The translations under genes were made by a program, and so were the position numbers. Below are positions 26,401 to 39,423 of a stretch of 64,000 nt of DNA, piece by piece (position 1 is the stretch's first letter; every line of letters begins with the position of its first letter). The notes beneath the pieces were generated by a model. It saw only the letters and a program-made list of their open reading frames with translations, was not told where the DNA came from and made no database searches. Source of the DNA: Ambrosia x helenae (lineage: Eukaryota > Streptophyta > Magnoliopsida > Asterales > Asteraceae). Where the stretch lies: NCBI GenBank assembly GCA_030844895.1, contig JAUTDX010007496.1:1-64000 (forward strand), in the 5' to 3' direction.

Positions 26401-28396
26401 TCTCCAATTATTCCATCTCTATGTTTTTCAGAAAACTAGGAGAGTTATGACCTGTTTTCCATTTTTTTTGTTCATATCAGCCCACCACCCCAAACAAAAA
26501 AATAGAATATAAGATACACAATACAAATAAAGAGAACAATTGAAATTCCCACTTGGAATTAGAAAACAAATAAAAAGTTGACAGTATTTTTTTCAACAGG
26601 CCAAATGCAAAACCAACAAAAATGATTATGAAGAAATACAAGTCCATCGAATCTGCAAGACCCGCATAAATCTATAATAAAATGAAAGGAGCAAATAAAT
26701 ACAACCAAAACCTACACTACTTAAAACTTAAAACCAAGCACAAAAAAATCGCCAACCCATATTAAAGGCTCACGACCCAAGACAGAGAATCAAGACCACA
26801 CCAACAGCAACCCCTTTTTGCAGCTCATCCCAAACCTACCATTAAGTATAGCTTCCAATACCAATAACATCCTTAGTTCCTTACTTCCTTACAACAAGCC
26901 ACCATCTATAAGACCATAACATCTAACAACAAACTGTTTCAAATTCAAACACACGACAACCTGCATCAAGATCGGCCTTCCAAGTGCAACCACTTTTTGC
27001 ATGATTGCATCTCATCCCAAAGGACCCAAACCTACATGCAAGTATAGCTTCCAATACCAGTTGCACACTTGCATCTCAACACCAAGCTTCCCAACATCTA
27101 TGTCAACATCTAAAAACAAACATTTTCAGATTCAAGCATAATGGAAAATGCTATATTAATGCAAAACACTTGCAATTACAAGTTCATTAGAGTCAATATT
27201 GTATGTCTTGTGCATTTCAGAAAGATTACAAGCTCAGTATTATAACAACAAACTATATCTAATTCCCAACTGACAGCATAACAATTCTACTACTATAGTG
27301 GCCATGAGGATGCTTACATCGAGTCTTGTTATTGGAAACTCTGTAGATAATGGTACTCCGTATTTAGTACCAATTTCAAGTACAAAAGCAAAAACAATTT
27401 ATGGTTTAGGGTCAGGGATATTATATATATATTATCTTCAAACCTACAAGGCTACAACTACAAAAGGTCCAAAACTAGGGTTCAGAGCATGAAAATGTAT
27501 AAGTTCAAGGTATCAAGTCAAGCCTCCTATTGTAGCCTTGTAGGTCTTGCTGTGGATAATGATCTAGATTTCACTAGTTGAAATGAGAAAGTATGGAAGC
27601 ATTAATCAATTGTTTATGCATTTTATTCTGGTGCCAAATATTATGAGAACAAGTAATCGAACAAATGAAATCAAAAGTGGATAGCAAACAATGAAACATG
27701 ATCTCCCAAGAAGTAGTTATGAAATTGTTTATAGGGTTTTCATTTTCGCATGAGAAGTTTTCTGGAAACCCATACATGATTTTTTTTTTGTGTGTGTGTT
27801 TTCCATGAAAACAGTCCTTGGCTATGTAATTTTTTGGAGACAGACTGACAGAGAGACCAGACCGAGTATGACTAACATTTTATAGTCCAGACGTCCACCC
27901 CCTCCCTCCTGCATTCTCTTTTGTGTAAATTACCTCAATGGAAACTTGTGTATAACTTTCTTGTGCGTCCTTTTACACTTTCTTAAAGTCTTCACATTTT
28001 TTGGTTCTGAAAATTTCAGGAAGCTAAAGATAGTCGATTATTTGGTCCTGTTTCCATGGATGACATAATCGGCAGAGTCTTGTATTGCTTGAGAACAGCA
28101 GTCGATCATGGTCCCATTCAGAACAGGTACTTTCTTGAAGTTGATAAAACATGATATACGCGTTTTGAGTGCATGAAAACTTTATATAAATGAAATTTTA
28201 TGATATTGTTACAATATGTGGGACTGAGCACAGGTACTTTGTTGAAGTAAATAATTCATGATCTCACATTTTTATGATAATATTATAACGCGTGTTTATT
28301 GTTGTGTTCGCCAGTCAATTCAGCATGCAAAAGGACTTGCCTGTATTGGAAGTGGAATTGGATGTTGATGAGATGGCCAAAAACCACAAAGCTTAG
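23483..28396 (+). CDS. S26 signal-peptidase-like protein lacking the catalytic dyad
   Basis: Five exons (23483-23554, 25519-25691, 25831-26014, 28020-28126, 28315-28396) join in frame to 205 codons, all with GT-AG introns. The product starts MVSHTTWLRYLARRFEYSLA. It contains the fold of the S24/S26 peptidases that includes type I signal peptidase and the mitochondrial inner-membrane protease: KGEEMAPTIAPEGGTLLVRK, RVYVGDVVVMKDP, YLVRRLAAIEGYEM, QCWVLADN and DSRLFGPVSMDDIIGRV. In active enzymes the SMxPT motif holds the nucleophile Ser, but here that position is Glu59. The general-base Lys (KR in YxKRV) is Arg104. I recall the same substitution in a plant family annotated as peptidase S24/S26, so this is a conserved pseudo-enzyme and not decay. 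Location and substrate are unknown. Introns 1 and 3 are about 2 kb each. The start was chosen because exon 1 joins in frame and no other Met lies nearby. Confidence 0.88.
23978..24236. mobile_element. Possible hAT-like MITE in intron 1
   Basis: Repeated CATTCAGAC / TCTGAACCATT words fill the stretch. It ends AAACAAACAACCCT, roughly inverse to TTATTTGTTTTTGT at the left. The ends are imperfect and no target duplication was found. Confidence 0.35.
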
Positions 28397-29957
28397 AAAG
28401 TATTTGCATCAAAGAAACTCCTTTCAAATATGTTTGTATGTACTCTGTTTCCACAATATTTGAATATGTTCTCCTCAAGAACCAAGAGTCAATAATTAAA
28501 GTTCAGATTTTTTTTTTTTAATTCTTATGATCTTCCAAGTCAAGAGAAACATATTTGGAGAGAAGACGGTGTGTTCTTATCATGTTTTTTATACTTTCTG
28601 ACTTCTGTCCAGTTTGCTGATAAGGGTTTCATTTGAGCAGTTTCTTGCTTGGATTTCTCTATTTTTAGTATCAAACTCTGCCAGAATTCTGTCCTTGATA
28701 ACCTACTTGCATTTGCTTGGACACTCGCAACAATATTCATACTTGAACATGTTTCTAATTGAGCCCGAGCCTGAGTTGAATAAGCAGGGGAGAACTAAGA
28801 ACTTAGCCTGGGTTGAGGTTGTGGTTAACTGGTTATGACTGAGTCGTGTCTGAAATGTTCTTTTGATATAAACATCAAGATTCAAGAAACGAGCTAAACT
28901 CAAAATTGTGTATTAATGGACATTCAAGAAACAATCAGATCAAGTATAAATGATTTGTGTTGTATGTGTATGGTGGTAAAGATCTAACATATGCATTTTG
29001 TAGAACTAATCAAACAAAGTTTTATTAGTATTACATATTTAGTTGAATATGAATTTCCGACCGTTAGAAAATAATCCAAAAACACGGAGGTTGAACGGAC
29101 GTCACATTCTTAGGCAAACGAACTTGTAAATTCTTTTAAACTCGTAGCACGATTGATTATCCAAAAAAAACATGCTCGAACTAATACTTTTCTATCTTGG
29201 TAAATTGTATTGTGGTTTAAAGCAAAGAGCATCGATCTTTCAAAGCAAGTGTTTCGAGTGGTCCTTCTATTGTCTCATGAAACTTTTTCTAAAGTCATTT
29301 CCTTACCTTTTTGAATGGAGGTTGGAAATCAAACCCATATTCAATCTAAAACTACATTTTAGTTTTTAATCAGTTAGTTAATTAATCTCTTAACGCCCTC
29401 ATCACATTTCACATGGTAAGAGAAAAAGGTGAGGTCATATAAAAGCTTATATCTATTATCTCTCGCTCCTGTTGATTATGTTATCTCCCAGTTTTTACAT
29501 TCTAATTAATTATATTATATGTTATACAAAATAAACATATAAAGTTTTTCTTAGGGAAATTGGATTTTAACAATAACAACTTTGATTAATCCAAACTCAT
29601 AAAACGTTTACCGACAATCCCAACTTTGAATATATTTAGCTAGTTCTTGATGATGTAGACTGCCACATATGCGGTTCTACATTATCAAAACTTTATCACA
29701 TAACCTGTCCACATTATTATAACTTTGACTTATTTACAACATAAGCAATCAACGTCCTCAAATATTTGACTTATTTGCCACATTCAGTTCACGTTTTGGA
29801 AACTAAGAGGTTAACTTTCAACTACATAGAATCGTTGGTGAAAATGGTGAAAAATATATTCAAAGTTAAGACTATGCCAATAGATTAAAAATCTGAATTT
29901 ATTTTTATTAAAAATGCAATTTCCCTTTCTTCGAAATATCTAAACATTTTTATTTTA
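28397..29957. other. Intergenic downstream of the S26-like gene
   Basis: 3' flank and AT-rich DNA; no gene or bounded element was recognised. Confidence 0.4.
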
Positions 29958-31463
29958 GAGAAAATTGCTCGAATGGTCCCTGTGGTTTGCACTTTTTTCA
30001 CCTATAGTCCCCTAGTTTTCAAAATTACAGCCATAGTCCCGAAATAGTGAATTTTTTTAACTCGGATAGTCCTTGGAGCTAACTGAGGTTAAATAATCCA
30101 GTTAAGTGGGTGTGAAATTACAAAACTATCCTTTCTATAAAACAAATAAAATAAAACATTGGTGGGCCCCACGTTTTATAATTAAATATATAAAAAAACC
30201 CTTAATCCCTACACCACCACCATCACCACCACCAACTTCATCTTCCCCATCCTTCATGAATCAACTGGACCTGGACCACAAACAACCAGATTGGCCCTCA
30301 CCTAACTGAACCCTGACTAAAACAACCACCACAACCTCCGCAATCGTCACTCAACAGCCACGATCCACCACCACCAACTTCATCTTCCCCACCCTTCATC
30401 TTAGTGGGACCCACCCACTTCATCTTCCCCAACCCATCACCTTCACAACCCATCTCCACTTTCATCACCACCACCACCACCACAACCACCACCCACTTCA
30501 TCTTCCCCACAAATCACCAACACCTGACAAATAGGATGAGCAGGACACTTACCACCAACCAGTTATGGGTCTATCCTGTGACGCACTGTATTATTTTGAA
30601 ACTACCCCTTTAGTTTAGTCGCTGCTTACTTAATTGAACCCAGAAAACAACCATACAATGAAAAGCTAATTCACAACAGAACCTTTTTATCTTTAAATTG
30701 GTCACAGAAACATACAATTTCATGAACACACAGCTAATTAGCTGGGGACTATTTCAGCTTTAAGTATCAAACCAATTTAAAGCAACCGCCACCATTATCG
30801 GAATGTACCACAACTCTACCGCCCCTCTATCTGTTTTCAATTTATTTTCCGGCGACCATATCTCTGTTATCTCTCTACACTCCAATCCCTCCCTTCTCTC
30901 TACATCAGAAGTTCCCATCTCCACACCAACCCCAATACGATACCACCACTACCTTGTTATATATTGTTTGATTCGTTTAAAGGATCTTAAATATGTGAAT
31001 TGTGGCAGGAGATATATTACTTTAGGCTGATAGATTGTTTATTTTATGGGGCTTAGATTCAGAACTTCATAGTTTGTAGATGGTGGCTGTGGTGGTTGGT
31101 GGAGATGGGTGGTGGTGGTAGAAGGTGGAGATGAGTGTGGTGGGGGTGGTTTTTGGAGGTGGTGGGGTGAGGAAGATGAAGTGGGTGGGCCCCACTAAGA
31201 ATGGGTGGAGACACATGATTGGCTAGGAGGTTAAGTGGGGTATGTTTGTAATTTATTAATTAATTGATTTTTTTATTTTTATTAAAGTAAGGGTAGTTTT
31301 GTAATTTCACACCCACTTAACTGGATTATTTAACCCTAGTTAGCTCCAGGGACTATCCGAGTTAAAAAAAATCATTGTTTTGGGACTATGGCTGTAATTT
31401 TAAAAACTTGGGGACTATAGGTGAAAAAAGTGCAAACCACAGGACCATTCGAGCAATTTTCTC
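29958..31463. mobile_element. MULE-like long-TIR element with 9-bp target duplication
   Basis: The two ends are inverted copies for about 185 bases (GAGAAAATTGCTCGAATGGTCC...). TTTATTTTA flanks the element exactly at 29949-29957 and 31464-31472, a 9-bp target duplication typical of Mutator-like elements. The 1506-bp body encodes no transposase. It holds CCACCACC-rich stretches and a 75-codon frame at 30803 (MYHNSTAPLSVFNLFSGDH...) that could be captured sequence, although I do not recognise it. The element sits between the S26-like gene and the RHON1-like gene, ending about 140 bases before the RHON1 start codon, so it probably abuts its promoter. Confidence 0.85.
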
Positions 31464-31605
31464 TTTATTTTATAATATTGAAAAGATAAGCATAAACATT
31501 TCCACAATTACCCCTTGAATAACCCACATATTACAGCAGAGGGTTTTCCCTGACCTCTAAAATGCAAAACCCCAAACACTCCACCAAAACCTTAACTCAT
31601 ACCAA

Positions 31606-33985
31606 ATGTTGCCGGCGTCTCATCTCATCTCTCACGCCGTCCCCGCCGGTAAGTTCTCCGGCCGTTTCATACTTCTTTACACTTGTCACCCGCTTTATTT
31701 TATCCATGTATTTTTTTTACTTTTTTTTTCACTAGGGTTTAATAAACCTCTTTTTCTTCAGAATTTCGTTATCTTTTTTTTATTAATAATTTTTGGGTTT
31801 AGAATGTTTGTGAGGTTATAGGTTCCTTTGAGGGGTCTCTGGCTTTCTGGGTTTTGGAATAAATTGCTTTTCTTTATGGTTTTCCTGTCGTTACGTGTTT
31901 GAACGCCAACCGTTCGATGAAATGACTGAATGGTTTCACATGCTGAACTTAGGTTTAACTGTAACCGATGATACCTGCACCGCCTCTAGCATAATCTGAG
32001 GAGTTACACTCTGATTTTTAGATATCATACTGCTACTTGCTTAGTACAAAACTGATACAAGTATAAATTTCAGTCTATAGCACTTTTAATGTAGTAAAAA
32101 TGTTAAACAATCATTATCTTATGTATCGGTTTTCTCAAAAGGTGTAGGCTTTGTAATAATTTATCTATGGTGCATCTCTGGTAGTTTATTCTGTTTTCTT
32201 TTCTGTTCTTAGAGATAGTAACTTGTAATGCCCTATAGCGGATGTTAATTTGGTCGTTTATTCTTCTGCGCGTCCTTTTATGGAGTATGTATTCAGCAAG
32301 CAATATTTGTTCAGTAGTATTTTGTAATACATACTCTTCTCTGCATAAATAATTGCGCACCCATTTAGCCATTTGAGTTAAGTTATCGCATTTGCAAAAG
32401 GTAGGGAATAAGCTCTTGTCGATTTGCCCTATTGTCAACATGGTTGGAATCTTGACGGGTGACTCTTAGGGAACTTAAGTTTTCTTTCTTTGTGACTACA
32501 CAATGGGTTTAAATATTGTTGATTATAGGGCATATGACAGGCTCGAGAGCGGCTCGTTTCAGTTTAAGAGGCTCGAGCTCAAGTTTGGTTCGTATGGAGC
32601 CTTATGTCTAAAGCTTGAGCTCGGCTCGCGAGTTGCTTTTAAGCTCAAGCTCTGCTCGTTTTCTATTTTTGTGTGTGTGTGTGTATGTATATTAATTACA
32701 CTTAATATATAAATAAAAGCTCATTTAGGCTCGCCTTGAGTTCGATAAGAGTAGCTCAGGCTCGAGCTCATTTATTAAATGAGCCTCAATAAAAGCTCTA
32801 GCTGGTTTAAGGTCGGCTCTGTTCGAGCTTTTAACGAGCTGATCTTGAGTAACTCATGATCAGCTCGACTCATTTACACCCCTACTTGCAAGGAAATTTG
32901 AATAATTACTCTCTTTCTTGATTTCCTCAGGTCACGGAACATCAGATGGCAGGTGCCTAAGATCACTCACTGTATCTCCGTGTTCTTTTTGTAACAACTA
33001 TAAAAGGCTCCCACAAGTCAAAATTGTACCTTCAGGAAATTTGACTTGTGCTTCAAGGGGTACCACATCTTTTATTTGCAATGCAAATTCTAGCGGTCAA
33101 AGAAGAAACCCGGATTTTCCAAGGCAAAATAGACCAGGGTTTTCAAGAAACAAGAATAGAAATAATGAAGATCGAGATGCCATTGATGGTTTTGAAGACT
33201 CTGAAGTATTCTCTTCAAAAAACGGCCAGCCTTTTCTTTCTGGTTCTCCCCCCAAATTCCAATCAACTGCAGCTCCTGGGCCCCGGGAGAGAGAAATTGT
33301 GGAAATTTTCAGAAAGGTCCAGGCCCAACTAAGAGAACGCGCTGCTCAAAAAGAAGAGAAAAAGGTCGAAGATTCACAAGGACACAATAAACAGAATGAA
33401 ACTGTAGATTCTCTTTTGAAACTCTTGAGAAAACACTCCGTCCAACATGGAAAAAGCACAACTACGAGCAGAAACAATAGAGATTTTGTGTTAGACAACC
33501 AGCCTGAACTGAACACTTCGTTTATAGAAGATAAAAGTTCAAAAGACTCGAATAACCAGGCCAAACATGGGGTCCAAACCACTGAAGCCCAATCTGTAAG
33601 GCCTGTATCAAATTTCCAAAAGAGGTCTCCGGTTTCTGGATTTAAATACAGGCCTCTTTTGACTGGTGAAGAGTCTCTCACCCCTGGACCATCAAAAAGG
33701 AAAGAAACAAGACACGAGCCTGAACCAACACCTGAGGTCAAAAGCAAGACTCTGTCTGAGCCAGAGGTTGAAAATGAAGCCTTTGTTGAGTTTGATGAAG
33801 GTTCAGATGATGACATTGAAGAGATTGCTGATGAGATTGATGATTCAGAAGAAGCAAATGTGATTGAAGATAAGGATCTGAGCAGCATGAAGTTGGTCGA
33901 GTTAAGGGAAGTGGCTAAAGCTAGAGGCATAAAGGGGTTTTCGAGGCTGAAAAAAGCCGAGTTATTGGAGTTGCTGACTAGTTGA
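31606..33985 (+). CDS. RHON1: RHON1-like Rho-N domain protein, plastid
   Basis: Two exons, 31606-31648 and 32931-33985, join in frame (Gly split by a phase-1 GT-AG intron) to 365 codons. The N-terminus (MLPASHLISHAVPAGHGTSD...) is Ser/His/Arg-rich without acids, as in plastid transit peptides. The middle is low-complexity, charged and probably disordered (FPRQNRPGFSRNKNRN, long Glu/Asp run near 285-320). The last 35 residues (about 331-365) form a Rho-N/SAP-like fold: SSMKLVELREVAKARGIKGF and RLKKAELLELL. In Arabidopsis RHON1 binds plastid RNA, supports RNase E processing and helps end rbcL transcription. The family match is firm from the C-terminal domain; the plastid role is inferred by homology. 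The intron holds a GAGCC-type MITE. Confidence 0.9.
32525..32885. mobile_element. GAGCC-type MITE inside RHON1 intron
   Basis: Repeated GGCTCGAGCTC and GAGCTCG words fill the stretch, and the right end GACTCATTTACACCCCTA matches the right end of the element at 238-715. It ends about 45 bases before the exon 2 acceptor. The left end is degraded. Confidence 0.55.
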
Positions 33986-34559
33986 GAATTTACCATAGAA
34001 TTTAAGTTCTTTGATCTTTCTAAATTTATGTGATATTACTATCTTTTTGGTATGTATTACCGAGTTGGGTTTGTGATATGGTTGAAAAACTTGATAATTT
34101 TTAGTTAATTACCATGGATTTTTTTTTTAATAACCATCTTTCATTCCAGAACAAAGAAAATTACACCATGGACCATGGATGTGCCAAGAAATAGACAAGT
34201 GGTTAGTGATGTGGTGAAGATTACTTGTTAAACACAAATTTTTTTAGCTGAGTAAGCTATTAGAAAAATGCTTAACAATACTATGGTTTACTTGACAGAA
34301 CTATGAGTATGGAAAAAAAAAGGATGAATACGGACCAGGACACACCTGTTAAGGAACCATTCCTCAGTGTGTGTTATACTTTTAGTGACACTTTTCTAGT
34401 CTCCATTCACTTTACATGGTATTACAGCCAAGACTCATCACTTACCAGAACTAATTCATCACATGTTCAAACCAATGCTTCCCAGATCAGCCCCTGTTTC
34501 GTGTCGTAAAACACTAATCTCCCTCCCTGTTTTTGTTCGAGATTCGTGGTTCCTTCATG

Positions 34560-34690
34560 CTCAGGCACTAGTAGAGAAATGATTATTAAACGTGGTTATT
34601 TTGGCCTAATTCATACGCGGTTTCTAACCGTGTCTTAAGCCAGTGCATCATAAAACTTCCTAACCACGTCTACCTGCATGAACCGCGTAT
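34560..34690. mobile_element. CACTA-type transposon terminus (fragment)
   Basis: CACTAGTAGAGAAATGATTA is a typical CACTA/Spm terminal sequence. It is followed by subterminal CGTGGTTA / ACCGTGTC / AACCACG words in both orientations. Only one end is present. Confidence 0.45.
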
Positions 34691-34734
34691 GATATGTTCT
34701 ACCCTTGAAGTGGGAGAGACTGTAGCAATTTTTA

Positions 34735-35142
34735 CAAGACGAAATGGATATCTTGGGTTCCCTTGAAGTGTTTTATGTTTTCTTGGAGGGCAGAAAAGGA
34801 CAGGATTCCTACGATGACGGTTCTTGCGAGAAGAAACGCTTTCTTTGAAAACCAGGATTGTTTGCTCTGTGAAGATGCAGCGGATTCGACGGATCATATT
34901 TTTATAGCTTGCGGGACAGCTACAGGGTATGGCTCCAGATTGAAAAATAGTGGACGTTAGATCCTATTTATGCATTTGTATTTCATGACTTGCTTGATAT
35001 TCATAAATACGTGAGCGGAGACAAGAAAAGGAGACAAGTTATTTATGACTTCATTATGGTTACCTGTTGGGCTTTATGGAGGGCTAGAAGTAATAAAGGT
35101 TTTCTGGGTATCGGAGCGAAAGTTAATGAGATTGTAGCGAGT
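34735..35142 (+). pseudogene. LINE reverse-transcriptase tail (zf-RVT zinc-binding domain), remnant
   Basis: The frame gives WVPLKCFMFSWRAEKDRIPT, then ARRNAFFENQDCLLCEDAAD and DHIFIAC. This is the C-x2-C...H...C pattern of the zinc-binding region found after plant non-LTR reverse transcriptases. After a frame break it continues FHDLLDIHKYVSGDKKRRQ and CWALWRARSNKGF, also typical of that tail. No upstream reverse transcriptase is left. Confidence 0.7.
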
Positions 35143-35331
35143 AAATTGCCAAAATGGCCATTGACGTTTGCCCCAATATGCTTGTTTGGACACCAAACCT
35201 GTTTTTTTATCACTGGAACCCCTCAAAGATCGCAAATTGCCATTTTGGACAGTTTTTAACTGAGTAATGAAAGTCAGTTAAGTCCCCGGGACAATTTCGT
35301 CCTTTATGTCCTCAGGGGCCAAAATGGCAAT
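35143..35331. mobile_element. Small TIR MITE
   Basis: AATTGCCAAAATGGCC at the left and GGCCAAAATGGCAATT at the right are perfect inverted copies about 190 bases apart. It directly follows the LINE remnant. No target duplication was identified. Confidence 0.5.
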
Positions 35332-37213
35332 TAATAGAAAGTTATAAAAAAAAAATTCAAACCCTTTCCCTCCTCTCTTTTCCGGTAAGAAAAAACGGCC
35401 AACTCCGGTACGTTTCCGGCTAGAATAAAACCCGGATTTTTATGCTTTTTATGATCCGATTTCGAATCCCATACGATTTCCAGATACCGAAAGGTAGAGT
35501 CTATAGTTCTGAAAAGAAAACGTGTTCGTTTTTCAGATACCTCGCTTTTTCGATCGTTTATAAACATTGTGCTGGTGTGGCGGGTTTGGTAGGATGGACC
35601 GATTATTCATTTGGGCCGCACAAGTTTGGGTTTGCATTGTGTTTGGACATAAAGATTGAAATAATAAGCATTCCAATAGTCTGAAACTAAATGCTTGGTT
35701 AACTTTTTAACATAAAGATTGAAATAACATGCATTCCAAACAGTCCGAAACTAAATGCATTACAGATCTACTTGCTCTGTTAATACATGAAATTGCATTT
35801 TAGATTTCTAGAACAGAAAGAAATGAACATCACTGCATTATAGATTTCTGAACCCATGATCGATTTTTTGAATTGAACTACATAAAAACTGAACGGATAT
35901 GCATAATCGAAATAGATTTGAACTGAACTGATACCTTGAAGGTGTGTATACTTGATGGTGAATTGGTCATGAACTGATGATCGATGTTATAGTTAGGGCT
36001 GAAGGTACGTAGTGGTCGATGATCATCAGTTCAGTTTGTGTGGTGTTTAGTAATTAATTGAGTATGTGTGAAAAAACTGTAACCTGGATCCCGGGTGGAA
36101 GTTATTTTTTCTTAATCTGATAACTCTTTCGCTTTCAATTGTTTACTCGCTTTTAATCAAACAAAATCCCAAATCAAGATCAGTAGTTTATTAATTTAAT
36201 TTTCAAACTCATACTATCCACGCGTTCCCTGTGAAGACGACCTTACTTACCCGTACTAGTATAGGTATTTAAGTCATAAATATTTGTTTTTATTAGCCCA
36301 CAACAGCTACATTAGCGGTCCTCGATTTGAGAACTGGCCGCGTTTCTATTGAAAACTAACGTTCTTTTCAACGTTTTAATGATTAATAGATCACCACATT
36401 TATGGTTTCAAATTGACTGGATAACAACAAATTAAGATTTGTTTTTTTTAAATACCTTAATTTCTAAACAAAATTGCATTGCCATACTTACGCTATTCAA
36501 TACTTTTGACAGGAAGATTCCGTTTGATAGCTAATACGTTCACGTTTCAACGACGCCAATTTCCATTATTTATATGTGTCGCAATGACGATAAACCAAAG
36601 CCATGGACATTCGCTATTGAGAGTTTTATTGTATTTGAAATACCCAATTTTCACTCATGGCCATCTGTTTTCGCATTGTCAAAGAGTAAAAAACGGAGTC
36701 AGTGTTAACTTACACATTAAATAGTGACGACAATGTTACAAATAAAAACATTTAACGTTATGTACAAGAAAATATTTAGAGATATTTGAACTGTTTGTAT
36801 ATTTTGTTAGTTGTCATACGTACATTTAACTTTTTTGTTATCTACATTAATATTTTATTTCAACTAATATAAATTTAAACTTTATAGTTTTTTTATCGGT
36901 TTAACCGTGTTTAACACGAACAATAACCTAATCTAATAAAATTAAATTGAAATCACAAAACAATAGACGAGTATTTATCCCTAAATTGCGGTTTAACAAT
37001 TTGGGATATGCACACATTACCCAGTTACCTATGCATGCAGTACGTACGCACGCATGTGAGAATAACGTGTTGTTTGAAAAAACCAGACAAAAAATAACCT
37101 GTTATTTTCCTAAAGCAAATCTGATTTTCTTTATTTGTCACACTCTTCTATAACATGATGATGATTTCAACTTGAGGAGAATATTCTAAAGTGGTTTTTT
37201 ATAATAAAGTGCA
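35332..37213. other. Intergenic, no gene seen
   Basis: Contains a short direct duplication near 35649-35765 (ACATAAAGATTGAAATAA and CTGAAACTAAATGC recur about 60 bases apart). Otherwise nothing recognisable. Confidence 0.35.
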
Positions 37214-37532
37214 ACGAGTTAATAGCCAAAACGTCCCTGAGGTTTGGTCATTTTGCCACTTCAGTCCAAAACCCAAACCTTTTACATCTGGGTCCTTCAG
37301 TTTTATTTTTCTTGCCAAATTCGTCCCTGACAACGTTTAAGTTGTGGACTGAAGTGGCAAAAGTGGCAAAAGTGACCAAACCTCAGGGACGAATTTAGCA
37401 AAACCCAAACCTTTTTTGGGACGAATTTGGCAAAAAAAATAAAACTGAGGACCCAGATGTAAGAGGTTTGAGTTTTGGACTAAAGTGGCAAAAGTGACCA
37501 AACCTCAGGGACGATTTTGGCTATTAACTCTT
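37214..37532. mobile_element. Foldback MITE
   Basis: GAGTTAATAGCCAAAACGTCCC at the left end is inverted as GGGACGATTTTGGCTATTAACTC at the right. The repeat continues inward with TGAGGTTTGGTCA and TTTTGCCACTT matched by their complements, so most of the 319 bases can fold back on itself. No target duplication was seen. Confidence 0.6.
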
Positions 37533-38975
37533 ATATTTCATGTTAGGAGAATTATGGTTGGAATCAATGAATCTAGCTATCATAATTGCATGCATAACAC
37601 ATTTCTTTCATTTAGAAAACAATAATTCTTAAAGACAAAAAGCAATGATATGTGCATATACATATCATACATTTTGAGTCTTTTTTATTTTTTTTAATTT
37701 TATGATGCATTTAAAAAAAATACATTCTAGGGTTCATATTTTAAATAAAATTCAAAATGTAATTTAGCTAATAAATTGATGCACATGTAATAAATAAATT
37801 CTCTACGGATCCCTCTTATAATAGAGCGTGTGCTTGCGATACAGCGGGAAAAAAATGGATAATCACATAACATGTTGCATATAAATTCTGTATAGATCCC
37901 TTCTTATCATTCATGTATTTGGCATATTGTTGTTTATTAACTTTGTAGATTACTATTTTGTATGTAAAAACAACGAGTTTGTTGTAGTTTAAAATTAAAA
38001 GTAAAAACAATTTAGTATTTGTGGTGAATAGATTGAATTTATTTGAATTCGAGTTTCAAAAACGAATCAAATGAATTGTATTTTAATCGAATACGATTTT
38101 AGATAAAAAAAATATATATTCACAATAATTGATTCGGATTCGATTAATACTAAAATTTGTTATTCTGAAATACATGCAAATACTAATCAATTTTTTTTTA
38201 TAACATATTGTATGTGTATAAAAAGAAAATAATATTAGAAATAACTTAGTCAAAGGCAAACCGAGTCGAGCTAACGAACGAGCCAAACCTACCCAATATG
38301 GCTTGTTACGGACCGAACCAAGATAGGCTTGTTTATAATCGAACCGGTTCGGCTCAGTTTCAAACCAAGTCATATCGAACAAGCTTTTTCTAAGCTAAAT
38401 TCAATTAAGTTACGAACAACGGGCTTTTATTGAATAGCCGGGCCTATTTGTGGAATTCGAAACCTTTATTTAAATAAATGAATCTAAAAAAACGTCTGTC
38501 ATTTGGAAACTATTTTTCTGTTTCTGTCTTTGTGTATGCATAATCTACTATCAAAAAATAATTTGTTTAGCCAAAAGTTATAGGGTTCCCGACCAACCAA
38601 TCTGATATTGAGAAGGTTGATAATAATATATCACTAAGAAAAAAACAGTAATCTACCATATTTTAAAGTAGTAGGTGTCTACATCTACATCTAGTCTTTG
38701 TCCTTTTCTACCGAAATTATGTAGCAACCATCGTACGAACTTGCAGAATTTTTTGACCCAAATAATTTTTACCATCAACTTATCAAAAATGTGAGTGGCT
38801 AAATATACCCCTTGTCCCCTCGTCCTATATATCCCTACGTGAGAACTGACAAGGAAATTATTTTTCAACGAAAGAAGTGAGAGAGAGAGGAGTCTATATA
38901 TGAAAATAACTGACCAAGTTTAAGATATGCCTTTAAAAGTAGGAACAGAAATTAGATTACTAGAGAAGTTTATAA
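37533..38975. other. Intergenic, no gene seen
   Basis: AT-rich DNA with a short repeat fragment of AACCG/GAGCC type near 38250-38400. No coding region was recognised. Confidence 0.35.
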
Positions 38976-39145
38976 GGTCATGTGTAGTGGAGGGGGGTTA
39001 TAGGGCGTTATAGAGATTAAAATATTATAAAGTAATAGAAGGGGGGTTATGGGGCGTTATGGAAAAAGAGGGTGTAGTGGGAAGGGGCGTTATGGGGCTT
39101 TATAAATGATTGGGTAATCATTGTTTATTATTATTATTAAAACCA

Positions 39146-39182
<37 letters not shown>

Positions 39183-39366
39183 AAAACAAATATAAGAAAA
39201 GTCAGATCTAGATCTGATTTTCATCACCATTCTTCCCCACCTACCCTTCCCCACCTACTTCTTCTTCTCCATCATCTTGTTCTTCATTTCTTCTTCTTCT
39301 TCTTCTTCCTCCTCCTCTTCACTTCTTTCTCTTCCTCTTCACACACACAAACACAACAACAACAAC

Positions 39367-39423
<57 letters not shown>

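Noticed and set aside
30298..30510. Gly/Val-rich 70-codon minus frame
   Set aside because: It comes from GGTGGT-type low-complexity DNA inside the MULE, with no family resemblance.
33346..33996. 216-codon minus-strand frame
   Set aside because: It is the antisense shadow of the RHON1 exon 2, serine-rich because the sense strand is Glu/Asp-rich.
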